Shown here: in pieces, positions 6,274-6,755 of the stretch
Layout: every line of letters begins with the position of its first letter
Numbering within the stretch: position 1 is the first letter of the stretch
Assembly: GCA_021767325.1 (NCBI GenBank)
Contig: JAASTM010000124.1
Coordinates: forward strand, 1-6,755
Direction of reading: 5' to 3'
DNA: 6,755 bases
DNA from: Spirochaetales bacterium
GTDB taxonomy: Bacteria; Spirochaetota; Spirochaetia; DSM-16054; Sediminispirochaetaceae
Program-made: the position numbers and the translations under genes
Notes under the pieces: generated by a model
Seen by the model: only the letters and a program-made list of their open reading frames with translations
What the model was told of the DNA's origin: nothing
Database searches by the model: none

Positions 6274-6755
6274 TTGCCCAAACAGATACTACTGGTCGAA
6301 GATGAATTTCCGATTGCACTGCATGAATCCCAGCTACTAGAAAATAACGGTTATTCGGTTATCACCGCTCACAAGGGTGAAGCTACAGTCGAAATCCTCA
6401 ATGCAAATCCGGATATAGCGCTGATTCTCATGGATATCGATTTGGGCACCGGAATCGATTGAACCGAAGCTGCCAAACAGATCCTGCGCACACATGACCT
6501 ACCCGTAATTTTTCTCACCGGCCATACGGAGGACGAGTTCATCAAACGGGTTGAACAGATAACCAGCTATGGAATAATCCAGAAATTTTCAGGCGATTTT
6601 ATTCTTCTACAGGCTATAAAAATGGCCTTCAGGTTATTTGAAACCCATAGGAGGGAACAGGCGAAAGAAGCCCGCTTACGGGAGAGTGAGAACAAGTTCC
6701 GCCAGATGTTCGTACAACACAGCGCCATGAAATTTCTCATCGACCCGAACCGGAA
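6274..6755 (+). pseudogene. Response-regulator receiver + PAS signalling protein, interrupted by in-frame TGA and cut by window edge
   Basis: The frame encodes a CheY-like receiver: acidic pocket LVEDE (7-11), phospho-acceptor D54 in LMDIDLG, conserved Thr in FLTGH (T82) and Lys in IQKFSGD (K104). A helical linker (AFRLFETHRREQAKEARL) and the start of a PAS domain (ESENKFRQMF, then FLIDPN) follow. Codon 63 is TGA (6460-6462), exactly where relatives carry Gly in the GIDGTEAA motif; GGA to TGA is one base change. The frame then stays open to the window end with perfect family continuity, so no frameshift is involved. Translated normally it yields a 62-residue fragment lacking half the receiver. 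The TTG at 6274 is preferred because TGAGG sits 8 bases upstream; GTG 6268 would be too close. Full-length relatives usually continue into histidine kinase or further PAS domains, which cannot be seen here. Confidence 0.8.

Noticed and set aside
6460..6462. Genetic-code change with UGA read as glycine
   Set aside because: The MalF-type permease ends at a TGA in an ATGA overlap, and the other genes contain no in-frame TGA, so UGA works as stop in this genome.

Overview
The window looks like chromosomal DNA from a free-living, moderately GC-rich bacterium, most likely a spirochaete of the Spirochaeta/Alkalispirochaeta type. The strongest taxonomic hint is the receiver + PAS protein at the right end. 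Its wording (LVEDE near the start, LMDIDLG, TEAA, FLTGH, then ESENKFRQMF) resembles a response-regulator/PAS family I associate with Spirochaetaceae. This assignment rests on remembered family resemblance, not on a search.

Left third (1-2555, minus strand): a tightly packed sugar-uptake operon read right to left. It encodes a MalF/UgpA-type permease (GTG start), a MalG/UgpE-type permease overlapping it by ATGA, and a GH5-type glycoside hydrolase overlapping that by one base and running off the left edge. The hydrolase has no signal peptide, so the likely logic is import of a glucan- or mannan-type oligosaccharide followed by cleavage in the cytoplasm. No substrate-binding protein or ATPase lies upstream of the permeases.

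Middle (2556-5270): a 246-base divergent promoter region, then two plus-strand genes. The first is a metallo-beta-lactamase-fold hydrolase with a full metal-ligand set. The second is a CrtI/retinol-saturase-like FAD oxidoreductase starting at TTG. A probable terminator and a separate -10 box lie between them, so they may be separate transcripts.

Right part (5271-6755): a GC-rich hairpin separates the FAD gene from a convergent minus-strand gene for a free-standing 2-oxoacid-dehydrogenase E2-type acyltransferase catalytic domain with an intact HxxxDG motif and no lipoyl domain. After an AT-rich divergent intergenic region comes the receiver + PAS gene. It is interrupted by a single in-frame TGA where the family has glycine, and it runs off the right edge.

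I see no CRISPR array, tRNA, rRNA, insertion sequence or attachment site. The items most worth a second look are the in-frame TGA, the lipoyl-less acyltransferase, and the palindrome sitting in the spacer of the sugar-operon promoter. None of these proves a new system.
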